Part shown: one piece after another, positions 8,801-19,099 of the stretch
Layout: each line of letters opens with the position of its first letter
How positions within the stretch are numbered: position 1 is the stretch's first letter
Assembly: GCA_014084085.1 (NCBI GenBank)
Contig: NPFB01000086.1
Coordinates: 1 to 64,000 of the forward strand
Source of the DNA: Hondaea fermentalgiana
Taxonomy: Eukaryota; Sar; Bigyra; Thraustochytrida; Thraustochytriidae
Reading direction: 5' to 3'
Length of the DNA: 64,000 nt
Notes under the pieces: model-generated
Database searches by the model: none
Told to the model about the DNA's origin: nothing
What the model saw: the letters and a program-made list of their open reading frames with translations, nothing else
Position numbers and translations under genes: made by a program

Positions 8801-11016
8801 TTGAAGTCGTCGTCGTCCATAAACGACCTGAGATTCCCAATGCGGCCATCCTTGTCCGGAACAGGAACCTGAAGAACTTTTGTCAACGCACCGCGCGATG
8901 CAAAGTGGATGTTCCACGAGTGTCGATCGACGCAGAAAAAGTCCTGTTTTTCGACTCGCTTTCGGTAAAGCTGGCCGTGAAAAACGACCTCTCCGCTCTG
9001 CTGGTCGATCTCGGAAGTCACCTCAAGATGCGTGGCGATCGCATAGCCCGACGCGTGGAGACTCCAAATATCGATTTGCCGCTGCAGAAACTCTGTCGTC
9101 TGGTTCAAATGCTTGGCAAGGAAAGCGTCGTGCATCTTGCGATACGGCTCAGGTACGATGGTATTGATGGACTTGCCAACTAAATCGTCCGCGTTGCTGT
9201 AGCCAAGCATCTTTAGAAGGTTCGCACTCACGCTGCGGATGATGCCAAGCGAAGATTCTTCTCCACTAATGGTCATAGTGCCATGGATGCTGTTTTTCAG
9301 ATTGGCCATCACACCACCTTGTGAACGCTCTGCCTCCTCTTCGAGAGAGATGGCCTGGTCCATTAAGGCAGAAGCCATGAACTTGTCGTTGATCACGAAC
9401 TCGAGATAGAGGCTGTAGAGGCGGAAGACCACGGAGGAATCGTTGGTGATGCGCATGAGTTGCTCGAGGTGAAAGTTTGCATTATCCGAGGTCCGCCGCA
9501 GTTTGTACGCGAGACGAAGGAGCTCTTCTTGATTGTGAGAGCCAGATTTGAGGTGCTTGAGCACAGAGACAATGTGCTCCATGGCCTGCATGACGGTCTG
9601 CTGCGCCTGATTGATATGGTTGTCAAAGGCCATGAAATTGATGGCTCCACCACCCTCCATACCGGTGCTGCGGGCGGTTTCGACGTCAAGCTGGTGTTTG
9701 AAGACAACAAAACGTTCGTCGAACTGGAGCTCGAGATTCTTGCATTTCTGCATGAGCCGCTCGGAGCGGAGCGTGTCTTTTCCACAGTCACGCAGCAGGA
9801 GCGACACATGAATAGCCAAGAAAGCGCTTCGAGGAAACTGTTCCTCAACGAGATGCAAGTATTCTTTACGGCACTTGTCCCAGGCGGTTTGAGGCAGCGG
9901 ATACTTTGCGCGCAAAATAAGCTCTGCCACCATTGGGGATTCGACCCCACTGATGGGCGTGTGCTTGAGCTTGCGGAGACGAGCTCCAATCAGAGAGTCG
10001 CATGTGAACCAGCACAGGGGCGCGCCGACGACGAAGGCCATGAAGGCGCCGTAGCGATCTTCCGTGTCGCTATATGCGAGCATCTCCAGGACGAGACAGA
10101 GCGTGGAGAAGAAAAAGGTTCCGTAGACGGCCATGGAGACCTTGTTGAGTATCATCGAGTAAAAGGGCATGTAGTAAAAGTAAGCAAAACTGAGAATCAG
10201 CGCGCTGATGACAATCTGCACGACGAGCACGAGGGAGTTATCGGAGCCAATGGCAACAAATGTGAAACTCATGAGACCGCGAAGTCCCAACGAAAGAGCG
10301 TGCATGCGGCCGTGTACTTTGGCCCCGACGTCCCCTGAAGCCGGGCTCCGCTCAATGATGACCATGACGGCCATACCGGAGGTGGCGACGAAGATCAAAA
10401 CGAGAATGGCCACGACTGTCCCGAGAATGATATGGACCGTGCCTCCGCACGTAATGTTGTCGCTAAGTGTATCTGCGCACTGGAAAATTTGCAGCAGCGA
10501 ATCGAGCGCTGGCACGTACAAGATCGTTGTCAGGAGATCCAATGCGAGGCGCAGGGGGGTCAGGAGCCAGAGTTGCTTGACTCCCTCCGTGGCGAAAGCG
10601 TACCCAACGTAGATGACGGCGCCAAAGGTGGCGAGGACAAAGCAAAGGCTAGCGAGAAACATGGTCAGCGTGAGACTGCTTGTCCCCGATGAGATCATCG
10701 ACAGGTTGCTAGCCTGCAAGATGGGCACGAATTTATCCGCGACCCATTCACTCCAGGGGAAACCGGAGTTGACGTTAAAGGTGAACGAGAGCAGCTGCAG
10801 GAGATTCATTGCCTCGGTGGCGCCCGTGATCCAAATAGAAGTCTTGTTCTGTCCCTTTTGCAGAAGACTTAGTACACCAAGAAGGCCGAAGCGAAATTTG
10901 CCGACGAGAGAGCCATATTTGCGAACGTTGCTGATTTCGCCTCCAAAGTCTGTTTTCGCCTGTTCGAGTCCCAGCGCCTCGTTCAGATACTTGCGCGGGT
11001 GTGATTTGTCGATCAT
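5860..11016 (-). CDS. TmcB-like multi-pass membrane protein with a PAS domain
   Basis: 1,718 residues, one uninterrupted frame from the ATG at 11014-11016 to a TAA. Residues about 60-350 hold seven or eight hydrophobic segments. A long cytosolic helical region follows. At about 585-690 is a PAS domain with the phrase VGKSINTIVPEPYRKMHDAF, close to the NI-LMP-Y-HD-F motif of TmcB/TmcC-like proteins of Dictyostelium and ciliates. After a second soluble region there is an acidic, Ser-rich disordered stretch (about 800-1050). Four more hydrophobic segments follow in the C-terminal half (for example LTFLSALVCFVLTLTEWFI), with two large loops that look extracytosolic and contain Cys pairs. Family members are thought to be sensory membrane proteins; ligand and output are not known. 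No kinase or cyclase domain is visible. The gene is divergent from the next plus-strand gene across 3.4 kb. Confidence 0.75.
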   Translation of the reverse strand: MIDKSHPRKYLNEALGLEQAKTDFGGEISNVRKYGSLVGKFRFGLLGVLSLLQKGQNKTSIWITGATEAMNLLQLLSFTFNVNSGFPWSEWVADKFVPILQASNLSMISSGTSSLTLTMFLASLCFVLATFGAVIYVGYAFATEGVKQLWLLTPLRLALDLLTTILYVPALDSLLQIFQCADTLSDNITCGGTVHIILGTVVAILVLIFVATSGMAVMVIIERSPASGDVGAKVHGRMHALSLGLRGLMSFTFVAIGSDNSLVLVVQIVISALILSFAYFYYMPFYSMILNKVSMAVYGTFFFSTLCLVLEMLAYSDTEDRYGAFMAFVVGAPLCWFTCDSLIGARLRKLKHTPISGVESPMVAELILRAKYPLPQTAWDKCRKEYLHLVEEQFPRSAFLAIHVSLLLRDCGKDTLRSERLMQKCKNLELQFDERFVVFKHQLDVETARSTGMEGGGAINFMAFDNHINQAQQTVMQAMEHIVSVLKHLKSGSHNQEELLRLAYKLRRTSDNANFHLEQLMRITNDSSVVFRLYSLYLEFVINDKFMASALMDQAISLEEEAERSQGGVMANLKNSIHGTMTISGEESSLGIIRSVSANLLKMLGYSNADDLVGKSINTIVPEPYRKMHDAFLAKHLNQTTEFLQRQIDIWSLHASGYAIATHLEVTSEIDQQSGEVVFHGQLYRKRVEKQDFFCVDRHSWNIHFASRGALTKVLQVPVPDKDGRIGNLRSFMDDDDFNDESFQHLLATDGEGLMRLHGINYNVESKVITKQVPPHLDKPAMDFSIVVLSIDMEMVLAPPSEACSQDLHSRYDEASVTKSSQRLRAPLSPIADGHEVDSGSDSGAEVIPDLQREDSLEGEAGSDDLVGHESDGSTAVAPGSPANDADLLDIDPDDVPTLDVLQVTGRGKAEEDIKNSSARVENGSQGSSEMDEDDTLNTKPALQRTKENQVIKLLSAEARSNSDRASKKNRVEPDSARSQKSIGAEGQQQFSRNLGASMKRVLLDSVLASPETENHSQDSASEMASTIGRKRSVYDRVQRGIARKGKQVRKYQRLTFLSALVCFVLTLTEWFIRQEAYEQGMEAITQVGNSMKRAFYLIDLAVAVSGLNIGYDNNMTMTEAQELITLIQTDSALLLETHVQVTESAVNDNNEELEQLNAEPTIPIFSSSSEGYENTSLWLAVHKVITEMDGVQEQIELDDEADSFNHACGTSCQYVLNNAPVSIFEASNKASGIYAEIAVEELAAVRTYQWMNVIFTSSAFLMYTLLVTIPTIREAYLSFDTSCTTLFQVPRGMIKRVFLESQERNTMVRERLREEFDYDFDDGEESREEGPVPLGAQSIAERSVAEEIEIVKRRNRDKLARQDSAASEDLMEVSGKSSKDPPNRVTFSGKREVRVIPARKRRERKSDKRKRKGRRKNALAFVRLVTLQSAPFLITLVYVVAVFLYENVSMSTRISLSRMVNAAGRRWVTSHNTMYFVQDGFLRMTSGEIDDESWSIWDNRTDEKWAYAEALLAKVEKSNNLLTYGNETLGIDAVQDKTSFPEQYSLLFDGACFDTCKAYPDLPMSDAARSGLMRAMEFLNDELAAGLALFELAPDMTPLERQAAMQAVAEGDQTPVEFLFLLQHTIHMISEALQKSMEYFKDHLVDIVATQVNTGRLMLVLNWGLLAIGSVFVFRRYVEVNRKMQDIQFLLVAFPSNVFDEIPKLGNTILLENEKRR

Positions 11017-14000
11017 GATGCCGGGTGTAGCCAGGCAGCGACCGTGTCACCCGAGCTGGGCACCGCTGCCCTGCGCAGTGACGACTGCCGTCCCGTGCTG
11101 CCCTGCTTGCACGTTATAAATTGTCTGTCCTCTGTTCCAGGTCTGACCCTGTTCGGTCAGGGGACGAATAGACGGGGAAAGGGGGAGGGGGGGGGCTAGC
11201 CAAGCCAACCCAAGCTAAGCTAAGCTAATGCAAGCTCGAGGAAACGCACAATGCTATGCGTCCCCCCCAAACGGACCTCGGCAAGCAACCAAAAGCGAGC
11301 GAGTCAGCCAGCCCTCTGGGCAGTTGGGGTTTGGTGCGAGGGTAGAAGACATACACCGCACCGAAGCGGTAAAAAAGCCCCGACAAGCAAGTAAGCAAGT
11401 AAACTGTCTAGCTCGCTACTCAGCATATACTGGGAATGCCGTGTCGCAATCGCCGCGACCAGACGAGCTCGCACCCCAACCGTCCGGGTCCAAGTCGGGT
11501 CCAGACCGAGACCACTGCCGCTCCGCCTCCTTCTTTGCTTCCTCGTTTCCTTGTTTCCTTCCTCTTTCCACCTTCCTCCACGTGCGCGGAGGCTGCCGTT
11601 CGTTTCTTCCGTCTATTTACGTAGAAACCTCTGCTCTCTCCGTTTGTCCCAGTGCCACCCGCGCAGAGGGGCCTCCGTGGCTCCGTCCTTTCAAGTTGTG
11701 CCCCTGGCTCGTCGTCTAGACCGGGTCGAGCCGAGCCCAGCAGAGTCGGAGATGCTGGCCTCCTCCCCCGAGCGGCCACGGTAAGTCGCCCTCTCCAGCC
11801 GGCTGCAGCTGCATCGGGCGGCCACGAACGTGGAATCGCTGCGCCGCCAGCTTGACGATGAGGTGCACCGTGGCCCGTCCTCTCGAAACGGTCATATCTG
11901 GGCTTCCTGTCCCGAGACGCCTCGCCACACGCAGCTGCAGCTGCAGTTGCAGCTCGCAGTCGCTCGCTCACTCGCTTGCTAGCAGGCTGACGAATGCGTC
12001 TGCGCTCCATCGCGCGAAGAACCGTGGCTCTTGTGCTCTGGCCTGTGTTCTGCGCCCTCGAGCCAGGCGCGGCCAGGCTCCAACTATCTGCCAGCCACGA
12101 GCCACTGTCTGCAGTCCCACTCGTCCATTGGCGGCAGGAAGCGCAAGAGACGCTCCTGAAAGCGAGCGGTTGAGCCTTGCGACGCCTCGCTTATGCTGCT
12201 GCATAGCAGGCCCTAGCTCGAGATAGAGCCCACCTCTTGCGCGATGCAAGGCAACACGTTCAGGCCTGGCCCAGCGCTGCTGCTGTTATTGTTGCAAACT
12301 GCCGTTCGCGAGCCACTGCCAGCAGCACGATCGAGTCGGGACGGTCAGCGCCGATAACCTCGAGGACAAGATAGAGACCTCCGCGAGAGGGCAGCATCGA
12401 TCGGGATCGGTTTTTCTCGACCCAGACGGGACCTGCTCAGTGTTGGAGTGCGACTGCTGCTAGAACAATGAGGTCAAGCCACAGAACGGCCGATGCACCG
12501 CAGGTTGTCCAGGAATCGCCATTTTTTGCTTGCTAGCCCGTTTCGAGCGGTTTCTTGGCGTCGACGGGGCCGGTATGGTGTGCCGAACTCTGGCCTCGGG
12601 ACAAATTAAACTCGCTGCAAGAAAGATGTTACCTTCGCTTGAAGCTGCTAGTTGACGTCATAAATTCTTTTGGAGGACAGGACGGTGATGCAATGCTTGC
12701 TGGTGGCTACAGATTCAGGCCAGGAAAAGAGAAGGAACAGGACACCGCCAGTGCGGAGCGGAGCCTGACCCCGTGAGCCGATCTGCCGATCCTCGGGCGG
12801 TTGTCGCAACTGCATTCCAAAGTGTCGTGTGCAATTGATCCTCGTGCAAATTGGCCGTTAGGCCTTCTTACCTTCTAGTAGCGAGGGAGTCGTCATGCTA
12901 GCAACGCCACGGGAACTAGCTCACTCACGGTCACCTCTGTCTGCAACTCTTTTATCTTGGTGCCGCTTCTGAGCTCTGTTTGGTATGGAGAAAACCGCCG
13001 AATGTCTGAAGAACGCACGGATATCCTTCGCTTCGTTAGAATTGAAATGAATGAGACACGGACGGGGAGCTTCTTTGGTTTCACTCCGCTCGGTTCCGCT
13101 GCCGTGTGCAAGTTCCTGCGCCCTCTTTCTTCCTGCAGAGAACATGCATCACCCATGCCAAGCCAACCGTCCACGACATTTATGACGCATTTAATGGGGT
13201 GTGCGCCTTCGTTGCCCTTCCGCAACAGTTCAACAGCCCCCATAAGAACCCGACTCCAACAAAGCGACCCTCAATTTGTTGACTACCGCGCACCTTCTGT
13301 CCAGATATGTCAAGACGCTTACAGTCATGGCTCACGCATTCATCAATGCATCCGCGCATTCGTGTTCATCCGTCTGTCTTTCAGAGATTCTGTGACCAAA
13401 CCGCTTGAGGTTCTACCACCCCAAGTGAAGATCGATACCTCTCGACGGCGACGGCAAGGTCACGAGTGGCGAGGCGGAACAGGCGATGGAGCGCTGCATG
13501 GCCACGCGCGCCGCGATGCGGCCTATAGCGACCGTGCCGTGCCTCCGCGTCCGTGCCGTCAGCAGTGTTCTTCCTATCCATTCGCCAGCCGCTCAAGCTG
13601 TCAACGGTTTCGTTCACCCAGTTCGACTCTTCGGACGGCGAAGGGAATTTTAGAGGGCAGCTGCTGTAGCTGAAGAAGAAATAACGACGGAGCCGTGTGT
13701 CGTCGGCCGCGCCCAGGGGAGGGAACCTTGTGCTGTTGAAAGCTAGATTTTTACCACTCGGCTTTCTTTTTGACCTGGTACTTGACCAGGTGCCAAGCAG
13801 TCGGCGGAGGCAAACTGCCGCTCTTTTTTTCCCACCTTCTGTAGCTTGCGTCCGGCGATAAGGTTTCGAAGGAACCATGAAATCTTTGCCAATTGTCTGC
13901 GGTAACTGTAAGTAAGCGGCTCGCGTCCGGCCGACATATCACGCTCCCGCGAATCTTTCGTCGCCATGGAAAAAAGGATGAGCCTTTTTGGTTGCGCTCG

Positions 14001-14454
14001 TCAATCTTTCACTGGCTTTGGAGACATGCGAACAGTCAGCAGCTAGCTGCTGTGATCGAAGAAGCTACAGCGTCCAGCGTCGATCCATGACGCAACTCTT
14101 CTCCTTTATTGTCATCGGTGATTCAAACAGGAGAATCTCGTGCCCCGACATCTTCCGCCATCGCGATCATCGTTTCCTCAGCCCTCACTGTTACATTCAT
14201 AATTGACAGTAGCTTGACATACTTCGTTCTCTCCGACTCGAGTCACAATCGATCCGAGTCGTTCCTTGGGTTTTCAAGTTGCTCCTCGATCGTCGCGTTC
14301 TGTTTGGAGGCGGTCGGTCACCCAAATCGAAAGAAATGAGGTCTCTTCGTCTGAGTCTTGGTCGTTAATAATTAGCATTGCTCCGTTCCTTCGTTCGCAC
14401 GGCGCTCGCACGATCATTCATTCCTTCATTCCTTCATTCATTCGCTCTTCAGGC
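11017..14454. other. Long gene-poor divergent spacer
   Basis: 3.4 kb between two divergently oriented genes, the largest gap in the window apart from the repeat-rich left end. It contains a run of cytosine/guanine homopolymers around 11180-11200, several gctagc-type palindromes and an EF-hand-like relic at 13434-13669 (listed separately). Open frames inside it are short, unlike known families and biased to Arg/Ser/Pro. I found no tRNA, 5S rRNA or snRNA by eye. A spliced gene with short exons cannot be excluded. Confidence 0.5.
13434..13669 (+). pseudogene. Possible eroded EF-hand gene fragment
   Basis: Codons at 13434-13442 read DTS. After four extra bases (cgac, 13443-13446) the text continues GDGKVTSGEAEQAMERCMA to about 13503. 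Without the four bases this would be a perfect 12-residue EF-hand calcium loop, D-T-S-G-D-G-K-V-T-S-G-E, followed by a helix. A second loop-like stretch, FDSSDGEGNFRGQLL, ends at a stop at 13667-13669 but lies in a different frame. The two frame breaks suggest a decayed calmodulin-type gene. Alternatives are exons of a spliced gene or coincidence in GC-rich DNA. Confidence 0.25.
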
Positions 14455-16002
14455 ATGAGCGCGGAGACCAGGAAGCGGAAACGCGCGGGCGCGGATGGGC
14501 CGAGCGCAGCGCAGCGCGACGCCCGGCGCGACAGGCCTGGATGCGGCGTCGTCGCCGGCCTGACGCGGCGCGAGCTGGGGACCAACTTGGACGCAGGCTT
14601 CTTCGCGAGAACCCTGCGACCTCGCGCCGTGCTGACGCTGGCGCAGGCAATCCAAAGGCACGCAAGGCTAAGGCACTCGTCGCTCCTAGGATTCATCGAG
14701 TCTGGCTCGCGCATCGTGGCCTTGAATACCTCCGGTAACATTGAATGTTGGCATCTCGACGCCAATCGCGGCGCCCTCGAGCTCGACTTTGAGGTCACCT
14801 TGCCCATGGCCAACTTCCGCTTCCTCGACGAGGCGCATCGCGCGGCTTCTGTCACGCTCACCGAGGACGGCGCCGTCATGGTTGCAGCAGTCTTGCACAA
14901 CGAACGGGAAATACAAATATCGCTCGTGGCCGTGTCGCGAGCCTGCCAGCATGTGGCTTCTTTTCGCCTCGAGCTATCGCAGCGAACGCGAGAGATTCGA
15001 GCTACACGTAAGCGTAGACGTCTCGGACGTCTCGGGCATCTCGGTGCTGCGTCGCGTTCACCCGCGCCTTCGCTAGCGTCCTTGACGGCCTCGCTTTCAC
15101 GCGAAAGTTTCATTGCAGATATTGTCAATGAGGACGTGCTTGGATTCAACTGGAATGCACGCGAACACGTACTCGTGCTTCCGCTTGACGAGCACGCGGT
15201 GATGATTACGAGATTTTGCCGGATCGAAGACGTTGGTGACAAATGCACCTTTCCCTCTGCCGTCCCATATTGCCGCTGGCGCTGGATTTCGTCCTGTGCG
15301 GGCACAGTTCACATGACCAGCTCTTTTCCGGCGTCATCCCAGCCGGAGCCAGCCACCACGGGTGTCATCATTCTCGACCAGGTCCGAATCGATTTGGAGT
15401 CTCTCTTGTTGCGTTGCATTGGCCTGGACCTTGGCATACGTCTTCAAGGCGCTTTCGAAGAAGAAGAAGGCGAGGTGGAAGATCGACGAGGAGGTAGTAG
15501 CTCTGGCCATCACTGTACGTTCGCAGCCTCATGCAGAGCGCGTCGTCGGGCCCGCCGTAGACTTCGTGCGATCATCGCAGATGGGCGCGTTTCACATTTA
15601 CTCCAAGACTTTGAGTACCGACTCTTAAGTGTTGATGCAGTCGGTTCTCGCGTGCGCATCGCTTGTGTAGCTCGCGTTGGACCCACGCAAAACGCCCCAC
15701 AAGGCACTGAGATGCGCGACATGGGGGTCTTGCTCAGCATTTGCGTGAAAACAGGAGAGTACAAGGTCTTGCAGAGTTTTTCCGCGCCGCCCAATTCTGC
15801 ACTGCGCATTGCACTCAATCGTCTCTGCAAGCGTTTGCAGGCCTCGTATCCAATTGCGACGCGCATTCAACGATCCTGGCCACGCTCTGTGGTTCATGAA
15901 CCGTCAGTAATGTCTCTCGCACAGCTCCCGAACCCTTCAAAGCCCGTGACGATCGTGCACGTCCCGCCTTCGGATCGAAATCGAACTGAATCACAGTTCT
16001 GA
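14455..16002 (+). CDS. DCAF15/DET1-like candidate substrate receptor
   Basis: 515 residues from the ATG at 14455, the first ATG in a frame that is open further upstream. Two regions recall DCAF15, a CUL4-DDB1 ubiquitin ligase adaptor. Near residues 45-80, FFARTLRPRAVLTL ... SLLGFIESGSRIVAL resembles the DCAF15 N-terminal pattern in which an R-L-PR-x-x-x-L stretch is followed by LGFSKCGRYVLS. Near 400-475, LLQDFEYRLLSV ... MGVLLSICVKTGEYKVLQSF resembles its LDFEYVI ... LKVAWDLNTGIFETVS region. DET1 shares a similar layout. The middle contains an acidic EEEEGEVED insert and Arg-rich linkers. If correct, the protein would be a beta-propeller-like receptor docking on DDB1 in the nucleus. The match is from remembered motif order only and needs a profile search. 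Confidence 0.45.
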   Translation: MSAETRKRKRAGADGPSAAQRDARRDRPGCGVVAGLTRRELGTNLDAGFFARTLRPRAVLTLAQAIQRHARLRHSSLLGFIESGSRIVALNTSGNIECWHLDANRGALELDFEVTLPMANFRFLDEAHRAASVTLTEDGAVMVAAVLHNEREIQISLVAVSRACQHVASFRLELSQRTREIRATRKRRRLGRLGHLGAASRSPAPSLASLTASLSRESFIADIVNEDVLGFNWNAREHVLVLPLDEHAVMITRFCRIEDVGDKCTFPSAVPYCRWRWISSCAGTVHMTSSFPASSQPEPATTGVIILDQVRIDLESLLLRCIGLDLGIRLQGAFEEEEGEVEDRRGGSSSGHHCTFAASCRARRRARRRLRAIIADGRVSHLLQDFEYRLLSVDAVGSRVRIACVARVGPTQNAPQGTEMRDMGVLLSICVKTGEYKVLQSFSAPPNSALRIALNRLCKRLQASYPIATRIQRSWPRSVVHEPSVMSLAQLPNPSKPVTIVHVPPSDRNRTESQF

Positions 16003-16916
16003 GTTTACCTTGATCATCTCAAAGGGCCAGGATGACGCCTGCCTCTACGGGACAGGTCTATATTGTCAATCTGGCGCTCCATCTGAACGCGCTCTAGTAG
16101 GACTGCAATGCTGCTTTAGTCTGCGCGGCCGCTGCAGCCCAGAGCCCCAATTAGTTGCCCATCCAAGCTATACTGAAGGCCATGATGGAGGCAAAATGAT
16201 CGTGCATCGGGCGGCAGCGAAAGGATGTAAGCGGCAATGCCCGCGCTGACATCACCGGCGCCCGGCGCAAACAGAAGTGACTGCATTGTCGCAATGTCCG
16301 CGCTGTTGAGTACCCGTGGCATTGTAAATGCGCCGAGGCTGAGTTGCTTGGTCCACGCACACGCCGCACACGCCGCAGGCAGTAGGTTCAACGCGAGCGT
16401 CCGATGGTTGACGATTTGGAATTCCTTGCCAGGATGTATGTGCGCATATTTTCACGATGTCAACTCTTCCCACACTGCACAAATAAGAAAGTGTCGCTGG
16501 TCGCTTGACGGACACGAGCTATTCTAAATTGTACATTCTTTTTTTCCTACTTTTTCCTCTTCGATACTCCGCAGCGTTATTTTGCCAGAGAAAGTTCTCT
16601 CCATCTCCGTCACGCCTGTTGCAAGGCCAAAGATATGGTGCTCCGATCTGATCAAGCTGGGTCAGGGTTGCCCCACCTCGGGGAAGAAGAAAAAGACAAA
16701 GAAACACACTGGCAGACAGGTAGACAGACAAACAGACAAACAAATAAAACCATTCTCGCCTCGCCGCAGATGATGAAACTGTTCCTTTTCCTTGTTGGTC
16801 GAGCAAGCGAGCGAGCGAGCGAGCAAGCGCTCTCACTCCACCCAAGCTCCTCGCCTATTTAGTCGGAACTCGAAAAAGAACAATGAACTTCCGGAACAGA
16901 ATAGAACAACGCGACG

Positions 16917-16967
<51 letters not shown>

Positions 16968-17137
16968 AACTTGAGAGAAAAAAAAAGAAGGATTCCAGAC
17001 TTCAATCGACGACTCTCGACGACGTGCGAAGACAGTGCGCGCTGGGAGCAGGGCTGATAGGGCGCGCGCGTGAAACAGGCTGCGCGGTGCCGCGCCGCAC
17101 GGACGGGAACGAGTGAGGATAGAAACGGGTGCCCAAG
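16003..17137. other. Spacer with microsatellites
   Basis: 1.1 kb between two plus-strand genes. It contains a cagacaaaca-type tract at 16711-16745, gcgagcga runs near 16803-16828 and a (gaaa)13 tract, then the short leader of the ubiquitin-fusion gene. No supported gene is seen on either strand. Confidence 0.6.
16918..16969. repeat. (gaaa)13 microsatellite
   Basis: Thirteen perfect gaaa units, about 170 bp upstream of the start of the PPPDE-fusion gene. The tract is purine-only on this strand. Confidence 0.95.
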
Positions 17138-18505
17138 ATGGAGGTGAATCTGCACGTGTACGACTTGAGCCGCGGCCTCGCTCGCACCATGTCGCAGTCC
17201 GTGCTGGGCTTCCACGTGGACGCGGTGTACCACACGGGCGTGCTCGTGTACGGCCAGGAGTACTTTTACGGTGGAGGTATCCAGCGGATGGACCATGACG
17301 CCGTTGTGCAGAGCTTCGGACTTGCGCCTGTGGAAAAAATCACTCTCGGAACAACGACCAAGACGCAGGCGGAGCTGCACGAGTTCCTCGAGAGCGCTTC
17401 GCCAGACTACACGCCGGAAAAATACGATCTCTTTCACAACAACTGCAACAACTTCTCCAACACGGTAGTCAGGTTTCTTCTCGGAGACAACAATGGCATT
17501 CCATCGCATATTCTCGAGCTTCCGAGCCGTGTGCTTGATACCCCGCTGGGCCAAATGATCGCCCCCATGATGCAGGGAATGCAGCAGCAAATGCAGGATC
17601 ACATGATCCCCTTCAACCAGCCGACCACAGCGCCATCTAATATGCGCGCTACACCGATGGATACGCAGGCTGATGCAAGGACGCCAGCCGCTGCGCCGGT
17701 CTCCAACCCGGAACCAGCGAACGCCGCTTCCACTGGCACTCCGGCTCCTGCTGCGGCTGCTGCTGCTGCTGCTGCTGCTAGCGCCACATCCTCGTCGCTA
17801 GGCCTTGATCCAGCCAAAGAGGAAGAGGAAGCGTCTGCGGCCGCGACAGAAGGTATCGAGTTGCGCGTGAAAATGTCCACGCAGGAAGAAATTGTCAAGC
17901 CCAAGATCAAGTCCATGGACGCAAGCGTGGCAGAGCTGAAACGCGCCCTTGCTCGGGTCTCCGACTACGCAGCCGAGGATCAACGACTCATTTACAAGGG
18001 TCAATTTCTCAAAGATGACGCCAAATCGCTCGCGGCGTACGGTGTAAACCAAGAAGACGTTGTGCATATGGTGCCGAAGCCTGGCTCGGGACGCAAGAAA
18101 ACAGAAGCCTCAAAAGCGTCTGGTGCTTCTTCGTCATCCGACACAGCCCCAAAGGACCCTCTGGAAAAAGGTCTTGAGACCCTCGCGAAAGCGCCAGCAA
18201 AAGAGCGTCAGGCGGCCCTCAAAACGCTGCAAAAGATTGTTCAGAACCTCATCGATTTCCCGCTCGAGCCCAAATTCCGGAAGATCAAGCGCGAAAACAA
18301 GGTACTGGCAAAGCGTCTGGCTCCGGACGGAGCACTTGACTGTCTGTTGGCGCTCGGATTCAAAGAAGCTGTCGATGACGACTCTGGCGAGCAACTTCTT
18401 GTCCTTGAGGCAACCTCGGAAGCTTGGCAAAAGGTTCTTGACGGTAACGAAAAGCTCTCGGCCATTCTTGCAGAGGACTCCACTTCGCAGCAGCAACAGC
18501 AGCAA

Positions 18506-18536
<31 letters not shown>

Positions 18537-19099
18537 CATTTTCTGCGGGCAATTTTGGCGGCGGTATGCCCTTTGGAGGAGGCCTTTTTGGAAATGGCGG
18601 CGGCAGTAGCGGCGGCGGTGGCTTTGGCCCCGGTGCTGGTGGGAACCCGATGGCTGATCAAATGTTCCAAACGATCATGTCAAATCCAGAAATGCTGCGC
18701 AGCATGGCGCAGATGCCTCACTTTCAACAAATGGCCCAAAACAACCCAATGATGGCTCATGCTCTGCGCGAAATGCAAGAGCACCCGGAACGTATTCAGG
18801 AGATGATGAACAATCCTGGCATGCAGGCGTTCATGCAAAATCCAGAATTGGCCCGCTCCGTCATGGCTAACATGGGCAACATGAACATGTTTGGTGGAGG
18901 CGGCGGCGGCGGCGGCTTTCCGATGCCAGGTTTTGGCGGAGGTTTTGGCGGACCCGGGCAAAATGGTCAGCAGCAGCAGCAGCAACAACAACAACAAGGT
19001 CAGGGCCAAGGCCAAGGCCAGCAAAGTGGGAACGACTCCAACATGACCGAGGAAGAGATGCTCGAAGAGGCTATTCGGCGTTCGCTCCAGGAGCAGTAA
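17138..19099 (+). CDS. DeSI-like isopeptidase fused to UBL, PUB, STI1 and UIM domains
   Basis: 653 residues from the ATG at 17138 (an in-frame GTG at 17129 is not needed). Residues 1-145 form a PPPDE/DeSI cysteine peptidase domain with His32 in VYHTGV and Cys103 in NNCNNF, the expected catalytic pair for desumoylating or deubiquitinating isopeptidases. An Ala/Pro linker follows. Residues about 238-313 are ubiquitin-like (IELRVKMSTQE ... DQRLIYKGQFLKDD). Residues about 338-440 look like a PUB/PUG domain, which in other proteins binds p97/Cdc48. After a polyQ run (18489-18536) and Gly-rich linker, about 510-575 contain ubiquilin-type STI1 repeats (NPEMLRSMAQMPHF, NNPGMQAFMQNPELARSVM). The C-terminus MTEEEMLEEAIRRSLQEQ is a ubiquitin-interacting motif. 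This combines a processing enzyme with shuttle-factor modules; the biological substrate is unknown. Confidence 0.9.

Noticed and set aside
12957..13673. A plus-strand open frame of 238 codons in the 3.4 kb spacer
   Set aside because: No known domain in this frame; the EF-hand-like text occurs in other frames.
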